64,000 nucleotides of DNA from Misgurnus anguillicaudatus (Eukaryota > Chordata > Actinopteri > Cypriniformes > Cobitidae), in the NCBI RefSeq assembly GCF_027580225.2, contig NC_073346.2:2313001-2377000 (forward strand), read 5' to 3'. The notes beneath the pieces were generated by a model. The model was given only the letters and a program-made list of their open reading frames with translations. It was not told where the DNA came from and made no database searches. Of this stretch, positions 12,080 to 55,330 are shown one piece after another. The position numbers were made by a program, and so were the translations under genes. Within the stretch, counting starts at the first letter, position 1; every line of letters begins with the position of its first letter.

Positions 12080-13255
12080 GGCCAAACCAGCCGCAATTTA
12101 GATTTTGATGCACACTTACTGTGTTGTTTATGGTCATGTTTGCTACTTCACCCATAAACATTGGTGTTTATCTGCATCATTTTTTGTGCTTAGAACCTCT
12201 TGCAGCCGAACATATATAGGTTACTCTCTTCAGCTGCCATTTTTTCGCATCAGAAATTTTGGAAACAACCCATATAATGGCGAAGGAGTTGAAAGCTAGT
12301 TTACTATGCAAAACTGTTATGCAGTTATAGCAGTGAGTGGTTACTGGTTATAATTATGCCGAATTCCCATTTCCCTGTTCCGGTCGCTCATTGCCATCTC
12401 CTGTTGGTCCCTGACAATTTGTATGATTTTCACTCTGATAAACGATGTTCAAGATATGCCTGAGGCTCTGCAAAAAGACATTAGAATCGAGGAATTAATC
12501 CTTCCTTAGCACTGTTTTTGTCTACCTACAATTATTCTCAACATTTTCCTTATACCAAACCAATGCGATCAGTTTTTTTTGGTACACTTTTGTATACAAG
12601 GTACAAATATGTACATTTTAAAGTACCTTTTAGGTACTTGCAAAGACTTCTCTCCTGGGTCAGTGATAGTTTATTAAAGTGATGTTTTATAGACTGTAGC
12701 TTGAACATTCCAGCTGGCCAAAAGGCTGTTTTTCCTAACACTAGTACTGAAAAAGTACAACTAGAAAACATCACTATGCTAATAAAGCCAATAGAAATCA
12801 CATAAATTCTATTAGATTTATTGTTTTAATGGGGATTGTTTGGAAACTAGTGGTCTTCGTGGGTCTCTACTATGTTTTGTGTTCTATTGGTGGGGCCATT
12901 AAATCCTACTGAAATAATGGCCAAAGCACACAACAAAAATGAATTTTGTAGTGGTTTTAAAAGCTAATGGTTCAGAATTTAATAGAAACCATAACAATTT
13001 CTGGTGGTTTCTATGTTTTTTTTTCTGCAGGACAAGCTGAGACAGCCTAGATAACTTGCCTAGATAACTGCCTAACACATTGGTCAATCAAACTCATCAA
13101 GATTTATTCCAAAACACATTTATTATAGGTTTTAATACATATGAAACTTTGTTTTAGGATTTAAGACTAAAATTTGGCATTACTAATTACACGATTTGGA
13201 TGCACACTCCAGCTTCAGGGATTTTCCTACCCAGTCTCCTGAGGTTGCGTATAAA
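12080..13255. other. Intergenic AT-rich DNA
   Basis: No coding exon, RNA gene or defined transposon is recognised. A small GTACCTTTTAGGTAC-type palindrome occurs near 12620-12640. Confidence 0.35.
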
Positions 13256-13262
13256 TAGCACG

Positions 13263-13735
13263 AAGTGTAAAACTCGTGCAATACATACGCCAAATTCCAC
13301 TTTGGCGTGCATATGATACGCAAGTCCTTCCCATTCACTTAAACGGGGCATCTTTTTTTGTCGTTTTATTTATTGGTTTCTCAATTTTTTTCTGTTTTTT
13401 AAACCATTTTCGCTTGGGTTTAGGGTTAGATTTCAGATTTGCTTAATAAGGTTATTTAATATACAGGTTTCTCTATGTTTTGTCCATATTTAAGCCATGG
13501 TCGCTTGGAGTTGGGGTTAGAGTTGGGGTTTGGGTTAGGATGTCATTTTTAAATAACAAAAAGTTGTTCTAACCCTAAACCCAAGCGAAAATGGTAAAAA
13601 AATAGCAAAAAAATTGAGAAACCAATAAATAAAACGACAAAAAAAGATGCCCCGTTTAAGTGAATAGGAAGGACTTGCGTATCATATGCACGCCAAAGTG
13701 GAATTTGGCGTATGTATTGCACGAGTTTTACACTT
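13263..13735. mobile_element. Palindromic MITE, 473 bp, with long well-preserved arms
   Basis: The left arm (about 13263-13430) and right arm (about 13570-13735) are nearly perfect inverted copies. Both contain ACTCGTGCAATACATACGCC, CACTTTGGCG and the block running into TCGTTTTATTTATTGG. The central spacer holds GGGTTTAGGGTTAG-like runs. There is no ORF that survives in both arms, so it is a non-autonomous fold-back element. Confidence 0.85.
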
Positions 13736-14224
13736 GGATTTTCCGGTTCTTGGATCATTTTGAGTTAACTCACTTGTTAACTGGATAGGACTTGATCTAA
13801 ATAAATGCTTGAATCAGTGAGTTGTTTCCATGAGAGCTGCTATAGGATCGTTCTGTATCATTCCACATAGTCAACAAAAAGGAATCAGCTTGTTCACAAT
13901 AATAATAGCTATCATTCCTTGGAGTGGCTGTTAAATCACAGTTGTTACAACAGCGCCTACTATAGACCAGTTCAAATGATGTAAACAACGCTGGTCCAAA
14001 AACACTTCCTGTCACCGTTTGTGACAGTTATTTTTTAATTTTACATATATTATTATCTTTAAGATGTTTGTTTAACTTCAATTAATTCAGGTTTATATGT
14101 TCTGTTGGTTTATTTTATCCCAACGTTTATCTAGTGTTAAAAAACGGAAACAGGAAGTGCTTCTGGACCAGTGTTGTTTGCATCTCTTGATCTGGTCTAT
14201 AGTCACGAATTTGATGGTCACATA

Positions 14225-15208
14225 GGGTGGCCATTCGTCCGGATTTTGGCCGGACAGTCCGGATTTTAAGCACGCTGTCCGGCGTCCGGCGCAGCTTCAA
14301 GCCGGACGCTTATTTGTCCTCCTTTTTGGGGTTGCGCTGCTTAATCAGCATAAAACCCGCTCAAAACTTTATTAGGACGTCGCACGCAGCAGCAGAGCGT
14401 AATGCCGTAAGATCTCTAGTCAAACAAACGATTGGCTGAAAACGGTGTCAAATAAATATCTGAAATATCATTGGTTAAAAACGTAAACAAGCCTCCATGT
14501 GCTGGCTACGTCATATCATCACGTTAACATGCCGAAACGCCAGACCTCGTTTAATCCGGAATGGACAAAAGAGCATGAATTTATTGCAAAATAAAAAAAA
14601 GTAGCTACAAGAAGTTTCTTGGAAACAAAAAACTCTTGGATGCTGCCAGGAAAGGGCAGAAGTATTGCAGATAGACAATCAACTATTTGGTGAGTACATT
14701 AGTCTTATGTGTTCTATGTAGTCTTATGTGTGTTCACAAATCTGATGCAGCTAGTTTACTGTGTATTGTATTTAATGAAGCAAATATATATAGGCTACAC
14801 TCGTTTCCTCTTAAGCTAAATTGATCTCTAATGCAGCATTTTCATATAGCCCATTCATCTAATGTGCCAGTCTGTCAGATTATTTTATTTATTTTATTTC
14901 CAGAAGTCCAGAAATTTTGTGTTTTCAGGCACTGTGCACTTTGCAAGACTTTTTTTGAAACAATACAAATTCTTTGAACAAACATTTTTTACCTCTTCTT
15001 TTACACATAGGTTAACATCAAATTGTCTGGCAATGAATAGAGTAGGCTTTTTCAGAATCACTGTATCATGATACCATAGATATAAAGGACAAAATTGTAT
15101 TACGAGTACATTGTAGTTGTGAGTACACCAGAGTCCTATGCAATTATTCTTGCCTCACTAAATGCCGCTTAGTGTCCTCCTTTTTGGTGTTATGGAAATG
15201 GCCACCCT
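14225..15208 (+). mobile_element. hAT-type derivative with BED-like N-terminal remnant
   Basis: The termini GGGTGGCCATTCGTCC and GGAAATGGCCACCC are inverted. The flanks share the direct repeat ATGGTCACATA (14214-14224 and 15209-15219), longer than a plain 8-bp TSD by chance or target choice. At 14529 a short frame reads MPKRQTSFNPEWTKEHEFIAK and then stops, like the start of a BED-zinc-finger transposase. The rest of the transposase is missing. The sequence near each end contains TTTGTCCTCCTTTTTGG/TAGTGTCCTCCTTTTTGG, a subterminal repeat. Confidence 0.8.
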
Positions 15209-15219
15209 ATGGTCACATA

Positions 15220-16440
15220 ATTTGGTGTTATGGCTTCCCAATATTCTTGATTTTTTTTGTCTCTCTCTCTGTGCTTTTTTCAGTTGTTTTATATTTTCCC
15301 CTACTGTTCCTTACATTCTTAAAATTAGTATTTTTTGATAAGTTATTTTTCAGCATTGTGGCTTGCAAACCGGCTGTGACAATCTAAATCCTGTATCTGA
15401 AAACTGCTATTGGAAGATAAAGTGTTGCTAAGGTAACAGGCATAAAAGTTTAATGTTTTGCAAAACTATTATTTAATTTTTCTTAAACCGTTGTTTACTA
15501 TCATTTAGTAATACAACAGAGTTGAAATGTTGAGCCTGACAATCTTAATCTGACAGTGAAAAACATGAAATAAATGTAAGAAAAGATTCTGACACTTGCC
15601 TTTCTTTGCAGCATGTTCTTCAAGAGACTATTTTGCATTAATTGCAGTTTTTATGTGTTTGATATTCAATGAAAATGTAATGATGGTTAGTGAGGACATG
15701 CAAGTATGCTTGTTGTCTACTACTTAGGCAACCCATATCTATAAATTAAAATAAAATAAAAGCATTTTTTGTTGCATTATAATGCAAAGGCACCTGGTTC
15801 TATTAATTGACAGAGTTAAAATGCATTTTGTGATTTCCTTTAATTAAAAATCTTTGAAGTAAGTTTGGGGGACTTAAAGGGCACCCAATTCAGAGAATCA
15901 CCCAAAACACATCCAACAATAAATTTTCATGCCTGGCAGCTATAAAATACTGTGTTACTTATTTATTGCTTAAGTGTCTGTTTCATCGATGAAGACAGTT
16001 CCGATTATGTTTTAAATATACAATTAGCAAGGAAGGCACAATCTGCAGCCAGGCACATGAGTACACGAAACACTGACTTGAAATATTTGATTAGCTCATT
16101 TGTAACAAATGCAAACCTTCCACGAGGATAAAACAATTGCTAGTATATGCTCTATAAGTAGAATCTGAAATATGAATACTAATATTATAATAGTTTTTTC
16201 CTTTCTTGCAAAAATTAAAAAGGCTGCAATTCAGACTTATATTTTAATTATCTTAATACATTCTTTCAATTATTCATTATTTCCAAATAAATAGGCTAGG
16301 TAAATGTAATTATTTATTTAATTAATAATTTATACATTTGAGTATTACGAATCATTTATAGTATTCAGTTCTTCGTTTATTTCCAGTCTACTTCATGATT
16401 TTCCACGAGCACGTTTAGACACCCATGCTGTTTAAATAAA
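15220..16440. other. Intergenic AT-rich DNA upstream of LARS2
   Basis: No gene, RNA or transposon ends are recognised. This is the expected position of upstream regulatory DNA of LARS2, but no specific element can be defended here. Confidence 0.35.
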
Positions 16441-16449
16441 GTTGTCACT

Positions 16450-16621
16450 ATTTGAACAATATGGCGGCGCCCTGCAAGCGGTGTGAAACTTGTCATACGC
16501 GTGTGTGAGTGTTTATGTGGCATTAGTAAGAAGCTTTGCGCTGATATGTATAATATCGATTACAGTGAAAGGATCACACTGTATTTCTATCGGTCCAGAT
16601 TTATTTGTCAGTGATCGATTG
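16450..16621 (+). promoter_or_regulatory. lars2: Probable LARS2 promoter / non-coding first exon
   Basis: CAATATGGCGGC at 16457-16468 resembles the YY1 element common at starts of nuclear genes for mitochondrial proteins. About 155 bases further on, GATTG/GTAAGTACC is a strong splice donor. The ATG inside the YY1 motif opens only a 15-codon frame ending TGA, so this exon would be untranslated leader. Coding exon 2 has a splice acceptor 40 bases before its ATG, so an upstream leader exon is required; this is the best candidate. Not proven by sequence alone. Confidence 0.5.
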
Positions 16622-17216
16622 GTAAGTACCTGAAACGTGATCTACGGTTCGTCCTCTGTTCTTTTATAACCGCGTTTTGACACCTGATGTCTTTATGATA
16701 GTTCTCCAGAAATACTTGGTTTTAATATATGATACTGCGCAATACTTTTATTAACAATAATATAAGGCAACATCCCACATCTTAATACATTTGGCCTTAC
16801 TTGTGCCTACTCATACGTGTTTGTGTCTAACTTACGTTAAACACTCATTATCACTTAGTTAGAACATTGTGATGTCTCTGGTTTTTATTCCGAAGTCCAT
16901 GATCAGAATGAATCTGCTGCTTTGGTAACCATAGCAACATGACACGTCTTATTTTCTGTGTCCCTCACTTCATTTCCACATAGATCAGACCTTGAGTTTG
17001 TGTGAGCTAGTGGGCGGCTGTCAGAGTTCTGTGCTGGAGAAACACTTGTCCTCTAACATCTCACCCTAATGCAGAAATACACACAGTGTTTTTCAATAGG
17101 CTCGTGTGCGTCACCGATAAGCAGATGTTTCATATCTGAGTTGCCTTTTCTAGTTTTAAGTAATACATATTCAAGATATCAAGATAGACTTAAAATTAGA
17201 ATTGTGTAGACTAGAG

Positions 17217-17423
17217 CAGTGGTTTTCAAACTGGGGGCCGCGAGATGGTGCCAGGGGGGCCCCAGTTTTATGACATTTTATGAAATACATTTATTTATTT
17301 ATCATGAAATCTGTGTAATTACACCTAACAGCATTTTTTTGTCACAAATTTTCTGTGGGGGGCCGCGAAGGAATGCAACGTTTACATGGGGGACCGCACG
17401 CTGAAAACGTTTGGGAACCACTG
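17217..17423. mobile_element. hAT MITE, 207 bp, perfect 8-bp TSD
   Basis: The left end CAGTGGTTTTCAAACTGGGGG pairs with the right end AACGTTTGGGAACCACTG. Both flanks are GACTAGAG (17209-17216 and 17424-17431), a perfect 8-bp target duplication. A truncated relative lies at 41184-41420. It sits in LARS2 intron 1. Confidence 0.92.
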
Positions 17424-17579
17424 GACTAGAGTAATACATGCCGGGAAGCTGTAGTAATAACAAATTTGTTAACTGATTGTTCTTTTGAATTAAATTTTTG
17501 TCAGCAAATCAATAAAGCAGGTTCACAAATTACTGTCTGAATTCATTAGCAAATCGGTTCAATTTAATATAATTTTAAA

Positions 17580-17665
17580 ACTCCCGCATGGTCTCAAAGC
17601 ATGGTCATGGGTTCGGTTCCAATGAATGCGCGGATAAAATATAGATCTTGAATGCATTGCTTGGC
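17580..17665 (+). mobile_element. tRNA-derived SINE fragment
   Basis: CATGGTCATGGGTTCGGTTCC resembles a pol III B box with the tRNA arm, followed by a tail containing TGAATGCATTG like other fish SINEs in the window. The A box is lost. Confidence 0.5.
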
Positions 17666-17742
17666 TTTTGATTACAACATCTGCCCAATTTGTAATTATT
17701 AAATCATAGTAACAGAGGTGACATTTTAAAAAAATTAACACT

Positions 17743-18038
17743 TTAAAGGCTTAGTTCACCCAAAAATGTAAATTTTGTCATAATTTTCTCATCGTCACGT
17801 TAATTTTTATTATTTTTTACTGATTAACACAAAAGATATTTTGATAAATGATTGTAAGCACAAACCTGATTGTAACCATTGACTTCCATAGTAGGAAAAT
17901 AAATATTATGGGATTCAATGGTTACAATCAACTGCGTGCCTCCGTCATTAATCAAAAATAAAATAAAAACATACAGGTTAAGAACAACATGCAGAAATAG
18001 TGACACAATTTTAATTTTTGGGTGAACTGTCTCTTTAA
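17743..18038. mobile_element. TTAA-bounded MITE (TAGTTCACCC type)
   Basis: The left end TTAAAGGCTTAGTTCACCC and right end GGGTGAACTGTCTCTTTAA are inverted. The interior repeats of GATTGTAACCATTG and CAATGGTTACAATC are themselves inverted. This is one of the commonest teleost MITE types. It lies in LARS2 intron 1. Confidence 0.8.
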
Positions 18039-18323
18039 CTTACAGATGTGTTCACTTTAACAGGGTAGTAATATGATTATAACAATATATTTTTTTAATG
18101 ATGTATTGTCAAATGATTGGTGCGGTAGTATTTTTAAAAGGAAAACATGGAAAAAGCTGGTGACCAAAATAGAAGATTATGTCAACTAAATCTCAAATAT
18201 TTGGATACTTCGTTTACTTTGTTTTTATCAAAGTGTGTGTTTAAAGAGTTTGGTATGTTATCATGTTTTTATTATGTTTTATTGTGCTTCTTAGCTGTAT
18301 TTTTTTTAGTTATGAAGGCTTAA

Positions 18324-18760
18324 AGGTGGGGTGCGTGATTTTTGAAAAACGCTTTGAAAAAGGAGATTTGAAAAAAATGATCTTGTTTTGAAACCAAACT
18401 CTTCATATGTCCTAATATAGCAAGAAGTTAAAAGTGAATAAGATCAGGCCAAATCCAAGATGGCTCATGATGAAAGTAAAACAAAATAAAATGTGTGACT
18501 TTCATTACGTTATTGTTTTATGCAGATAAATGACAACCACTAATAACTCTTTTCTTTTTATTTGTCAATTAAATTTTAACAAATCTTCCTACATTCATTG
18601 TGTTAATAAAGATTTTATGTTTAATGCAACCATTTTAGATTTTTTGTAGGTGTTATAACGCTAGTTTCCAAGGGGACTGCTGTTTTGTTGCCACCTTACA
18701 CCGTCTCATGTTGCCATAGTTACATGCATTACTTACATTTTGCTAATATAATGGACATGG
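18324..18760. mobile_element. Partial repeat beginning AAAGGTGGGGTGCGTGATTTTTG
   Basis: The opening resembles a common fish MITE end with AAAAACGCTTT following. The matching right end is not convincing, so it is probably truncated. The end given is only the limit of recognisably similar character. Confidence 0.35.
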
Positions 18761-18907
18761 ATCTCTCTCCTTAACCTTAGAAAAAATATATACTGAGATG
18801 GTGAATGTATTGACTTTTCTGTTTTTGACTGTGTGGATCAAATGTTTTTATTTAAATGATCTTACAGATCTACCTAACAGTTTATGTCCCTCTAAGGTCC
18901 TAGAGTC

Positions 18908-51170
<32,263 letters not shown>

Positions 51171-51378
51171 GTAGATAACTCCCTATGACCTTAAGCAATC
51201 TGACCCTGGAGAAAGACACTAAAGGGCTTTCATGCTCATGGTAAACTTAGATGAGTTAATAAAAATCGTGAAATTAATGAAAATACATTTCTGTAGTAAA
51301 TACACACATACTGTTCAGAAGCTTAGGGCCACTTGACTGTTATTTCAAACGTATCAATTTGCAGGTGTATGCTTAAAT

Positions 51379-52834
51379 CAGGGAACTACACTAACCTTTT
51401 CCACTGGTGCCACTTGCGCTACCAACTTTTTCAGTTACTGGCGCAAAATATGATTTGGTCGCACATATTTTTTTCAAGTTATATTAAGGCGCTCTGGATA
51501 ATAATGAACAATAATGAAACTGTATTGCATACAGATATGCTTTTTATTTTACTTGTCATATTTTAAACCACATGCCTTCTTGTTTTCTTAAACGTTTCAG
51601 TGTTTCCCACAGATCTGAAATTTACTTGTGGTGGTAGCCGGTGAAAAGGGCAATTATTACCCACTGACAAATAATGGTCTACTATACATATGACGAAGAA
51701 CTAATAATGTGTGACACAACACAATACTTTGATTTATTGAAAATTAATATTAATTTCACATTATATTTCATTAATCTAACCACCCCAAATTTTCTTTGCC
51801 ATTAACAAAGCTGACACTGTTTGTCAAAGCACCACGAAAACACTTACTGTTTTTGCACTGATATATGAAGCAATTAGATCCCTTTTATCAATCTCAATAT
51901 AATACAATACTATGTATAGTATATTAATAGACAGTGCAGGTCTATAGATTATAAATGTGACTGATGTTATGACTGATGTTATAATGGTAATAATTTCTAT
52001 TAGATAGGCACTTTTACTGCTTCTGCTCTATCTTTCTGTTTCTCTCTTGCCGATTTAAAAGGCTTAATCCACTCATTATTTCAGATTTAAAAGTCTACTT
52101 GCTGTCCCGGTGACAGACTTTACATTGCTTTGCTCGTTCAGTGCAATTGGCTTGACATTAGCATTGCTTTTTGCTACAATCTCTGTCCAAACTTAATATG
52201 GATATGGTTTAGAAAAGATATGGTTTATTAATAATAAGATTATTAAAAAAATGTGAGAAAGAAAATGCAGCACGTGGTCGTAACAAGAACCATCGCCATA
52301 GAAACCGAAGGCACGTTGAAACTGCACTCGAGCTTTAGCGCGGTAGCGCTCATGGCCGTTTTCCGATCGACTCGGATTATAAACACAACATTAATCAGAC
52401 TTGGGACCCAAAGTAATTAAACTAGGACCTAACCGGACCCAACAGACCATTTAAAATATAAACCCAGAACCATACGGGTCCCGCGTCCTCAGTGAAGAAA
52501 GACCTCTGCTCAAGTTCAGAAACACGGAAGACACTGCGCTTGCGTCGCGTCGCACCTAATTCATTGAGAAACAGCTGAGCACGCAAACGCACACTGATAG
52601 GGAGAGACACGACGTGCTTTCACCCAAAATGAAGCCAACGTGTTGATGGCTCAGCGCACGTCATAAAACGTATTCTTAAAATCCACATTTCTGTTTTAAT
52701 AAATGCTCATAGTAAATCATAGCATATTGTCTAAAATATTAGGTAGCACATTTGCGACCCATTAAAAATTAGGGTCGCAACGGCAGTTCAAAAGGTCGCA
52801 TATGCGACCATTTTGGTCGCAGTGTAGCTCCCTG
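51379..52834. mobile_element. hAT element, 1,456 bp, perfect 8-bp TSD
   Basis: CAGGGAACTACACT at the left pairs with AGTGTAGCTCCCTG at the right. Both flanks are GCTTAAAT (51371-51378 and 52835-52842). Subterminal GGTCGCA/TGCGACC words cluster at the right end. The interior includes a CAGTGTTTCCCAC segment at 51598, like the end of a different hAT. No intact transposase. Confidence 0.93.
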
Positions 52835-52844
52835 GCTTAAATGT

Positions 52845-53735
52845 TTGTTTACAAAAACATAATTTTTTTACCCAAAAATATACATTTTGACCTCCAAAAT
52901 GACATTAAAATAAAGTCATGATTCCCCTGCCACATCCAAACACACAAAAGTAAACAAAACAGCTCTAAGACATTTTAATTGTCATGGATGAACATTCTTT
53001 CTGTTTCCCAAAAGCATCGCCACTTAAGTAGTACTTGAAAATGATTGTAGATCTACGAGCAGTCTGCTATAATTATGAGTCATTTTATAGGTGACATTTC
53101 AGCACTTGACCAACGAATAGCGACTCGTAAGTAGCACTTTAATCCCAGCTGCGAGCGATCGGTTTACGTGCATTTTTGGGAAAGGCGCATAAATTTACAA
53201 CAAACGTTTGTAAAGTCGCTCGTAGAAAGCGCTCTTATTGTAAGTGCTAAGTTCAATCGTTATTGGGAAACGCAGCCCTGTTTGTCTGAGCATCATGAAC
53301 TTCTGTATGATACAGTGATGTTGGTATGATTACTCTAAAAACTAAAAACCAGTGTTTATTACTGAGCTATATAAATGACTGGATTGCGCTGAGAACGCTT
53401 AACGTATCAGTGAGAGGTGAAGCCATTGCAGAGTTCGAGCCGCCATCTTTGTATTCCCAACAAACAGAGAGCGTCATTGACTTACATTCAAAAGCATGAT
53501 GTAAGTTCACCTGCTTTACAGCGTATCAGTCATACAAGATTAAGTTTTAGGATATGTGAATGTAAATTAATTGTTAATTCTGGTGTTATTTACAATGTTA
53601 ACGTTTTAATCGGGCCAGATAAGGGATTTATAGAAAACGTTAAGGTGAATGTGTCTGCTGCATTCTGTTAATGACACAGGTGTAAATAAAGTTTTTTGAC
53701 ATTAATGTTCACGGTCAGCGTTATTTCTCTGAAAA
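52845..53735. other. LARS2 intron 7, unassigned
   Basis: No exon, RNA or transposon ends recognised. The frame at 53417-53671 has no known domain and no splice support. Confidence 0.35.
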
Positions 53736-53738
53736 AGT

Positions 53739-53974
53739 TTAAAGGAGCAGTATGTAGGATTGTGGCCAAAACTGGTACTACAATCACAAAACTGGTTGCC
53801 AATACACAAAATGACAACATAAACATCAGTTGAGGGCTGCAACTCCACTTTTTAAATGACAATATCTTGGCCGGACCAAGTATTTGAAATGAACATGATT
53901 TCTTAATGTCTAGTGACATATCAGGGCCATTTTATGATTAATTGATATAACTTTCTTACATATTGTTCCTTTAA
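53739..53974. mobile_element. TTAA-bounded MITE (GGAGCAGTATGTAGG ends), 236 bp
   Basis: TTAAAGGAGCAGTATGTAGG pairs with CTTACATATTGTTCCTTTAA. TTAA on both ends indicates a TTAA-targeting transposase. Confidence 0.85.
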
Positions 53975-54362
53975 GTAACCTGTAAAGAAAATGTATATTC
54001 TTTTGCTTTTTAAAAGCACAGCGGCATCGAAATTGGTTATTGTTTTTATATTGCTGAATCAAATGTAAGTTTAACCACGGTTTAAAATGCCATCTTAACT
54101 GTTTCAAAATACATGCCATAACATTAAGGTATTTTACTGTAACTACTGTATAACATAAATTAATTACAAAACCAGCAAATTATTGCATGCACATACGGTA
54201 CAAAGCATGATTATTTATTTAGATTTCAGAATGAGCACGTTTCTCATTAATAATAAATATGCTGCGGTCTGTCCGCTGATCTGATACTGTAATAAAGATG
54301 AATGTATAATTACTGTTTAAAAAGAAAAATGTATAACTTTCAATAAATAACTATGTACATGC

Positions 54363-54832
54363 TTAACTCTTTCGCCGCCATTGACGAGATATCTCGTCAA
54401 TTAAGAGAAAACGTTTCCCCGCCAATGACGAGATTTTCCGTCTTTCCGCAATACCGCTATTATCCACCAGGTGGAAGAGAAAGAGCGTGAAAGAGAAAGA
54501 ACTCCGTGTATGTTTTAAAGATCGCTCTACATCTGATCTCTATGAAAAGTCCTTTGCAAAAATGGAATTATCTCAGCTTTTTGCTCAAAATTGGGTGTTT
54601 TTAAAGAAACCTACCCATGTTTGAGAGGTGATTACAAGAGAACTAATGAAGGTAGGATGAAATGTTTTTTTTGTTTGAAAGCAGTGGGTCTGTTCTTTCA
54701 TATGATATATTGTTTGTTTATATATTTAAAGAAGAACATTTTCTGGAAGGCATTAAACTTTTGTGAAGATCATGAAAAATGCTGGCACTGGCTGGCAACT
54801 TTTTTTTTAAACGCTGGCGGGGAAAGAGTTAA
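54363..54832. mobile_element. TTAA-bounded MITE (CTCTTTCGCCGCCA ends), 470 bp
   Basis: TTAACTCTTTCGCCGCCA at the left pairs with TGGCGGGGAAAGAGTTAA at the right. ATGACGAGAT and its inverse recur near the left end (GACGAGATATCTCGTC is a perfect palindrome). Confidence 0.88.
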
Positions 54833-54995
54833 GATGTTAATGTACAGGGAGACTTCAGATATAAAAGCGGAGACTGGTAAAATGATGTTTTATAATTAAA
54901 ATCTGATAACATGCTATTCATTTAATAGAATGTTAGTGCGTGTGACATCATTTGATACAGTGGCTACAAACAAGTATATAGGAAGTTGCTTTCTA

Positions 54996-55137
54996 CACTG
55001 TAAAAAAATTCCTTGTTGCACTTATTTTTTTAATTTAAATGTAAATTCAACTTGAATTTGTAAATCATTTTAACTTACTTGACTAAGAAGCATTTGCTAT
55101 AAATGATAAAATATGGTTGAATTAGCTTAAGTTATTA
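54996..55137. mobile_element. CACTG-ended MITE, interrupted by the terminal array
   Basis: It starts CACTGTAAAAAAATTCC and carries AAATGATAAAATATGGTTGAA as in 43201-43374. It breaks off at TTATTA, where the first array head begins. Its right half should therefore lie beyond the array. Confidence 0.65.
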
Positions 55138-55330
55138 GGGGTCAAGCCCCGAAGGGGCGTAGAACCCTATTGTTATTGTTAGTTTTCTTATTATTATTAT
55201 TAGGGGTCAAGCCCCGAAGGGGCGTAGAACCCTATTGTTATTGTTAGTTTTCTTATTATTATTAGGGGTCAAGCCCCGAAGGGGCGTAGAACCCTATTGT
55301 TATTGTTAGTTTTCTTATTATTATTATTAT
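55138..55330 (+). repeat. Three consecutive array heads
   Basis: Heads at 55138, 55203 and 55265 are spaced 65 and 62 bases. Each consists of GGGGTCAAGCCCCGAAGGGG, CGTAGAACCCTATTGTTATTG and TTAGTTTTC, ending in TTATTATTA where the next head starts. Only the third is directly followed by a body. Confidence 0.92.

Noticed and set aside
13500..13580. Interstitial telomere repeats (GGGTTAG-like)
   Set aside because: Only a few imperfect GGGTTA words occur, in the spacer of a palindromic MITE; they are not TTAGGG tandem repeats.
53417..53671. 84-codon frame in intron 7
   Set aside because: No domain, no splice support and no codon bias; treated as random.
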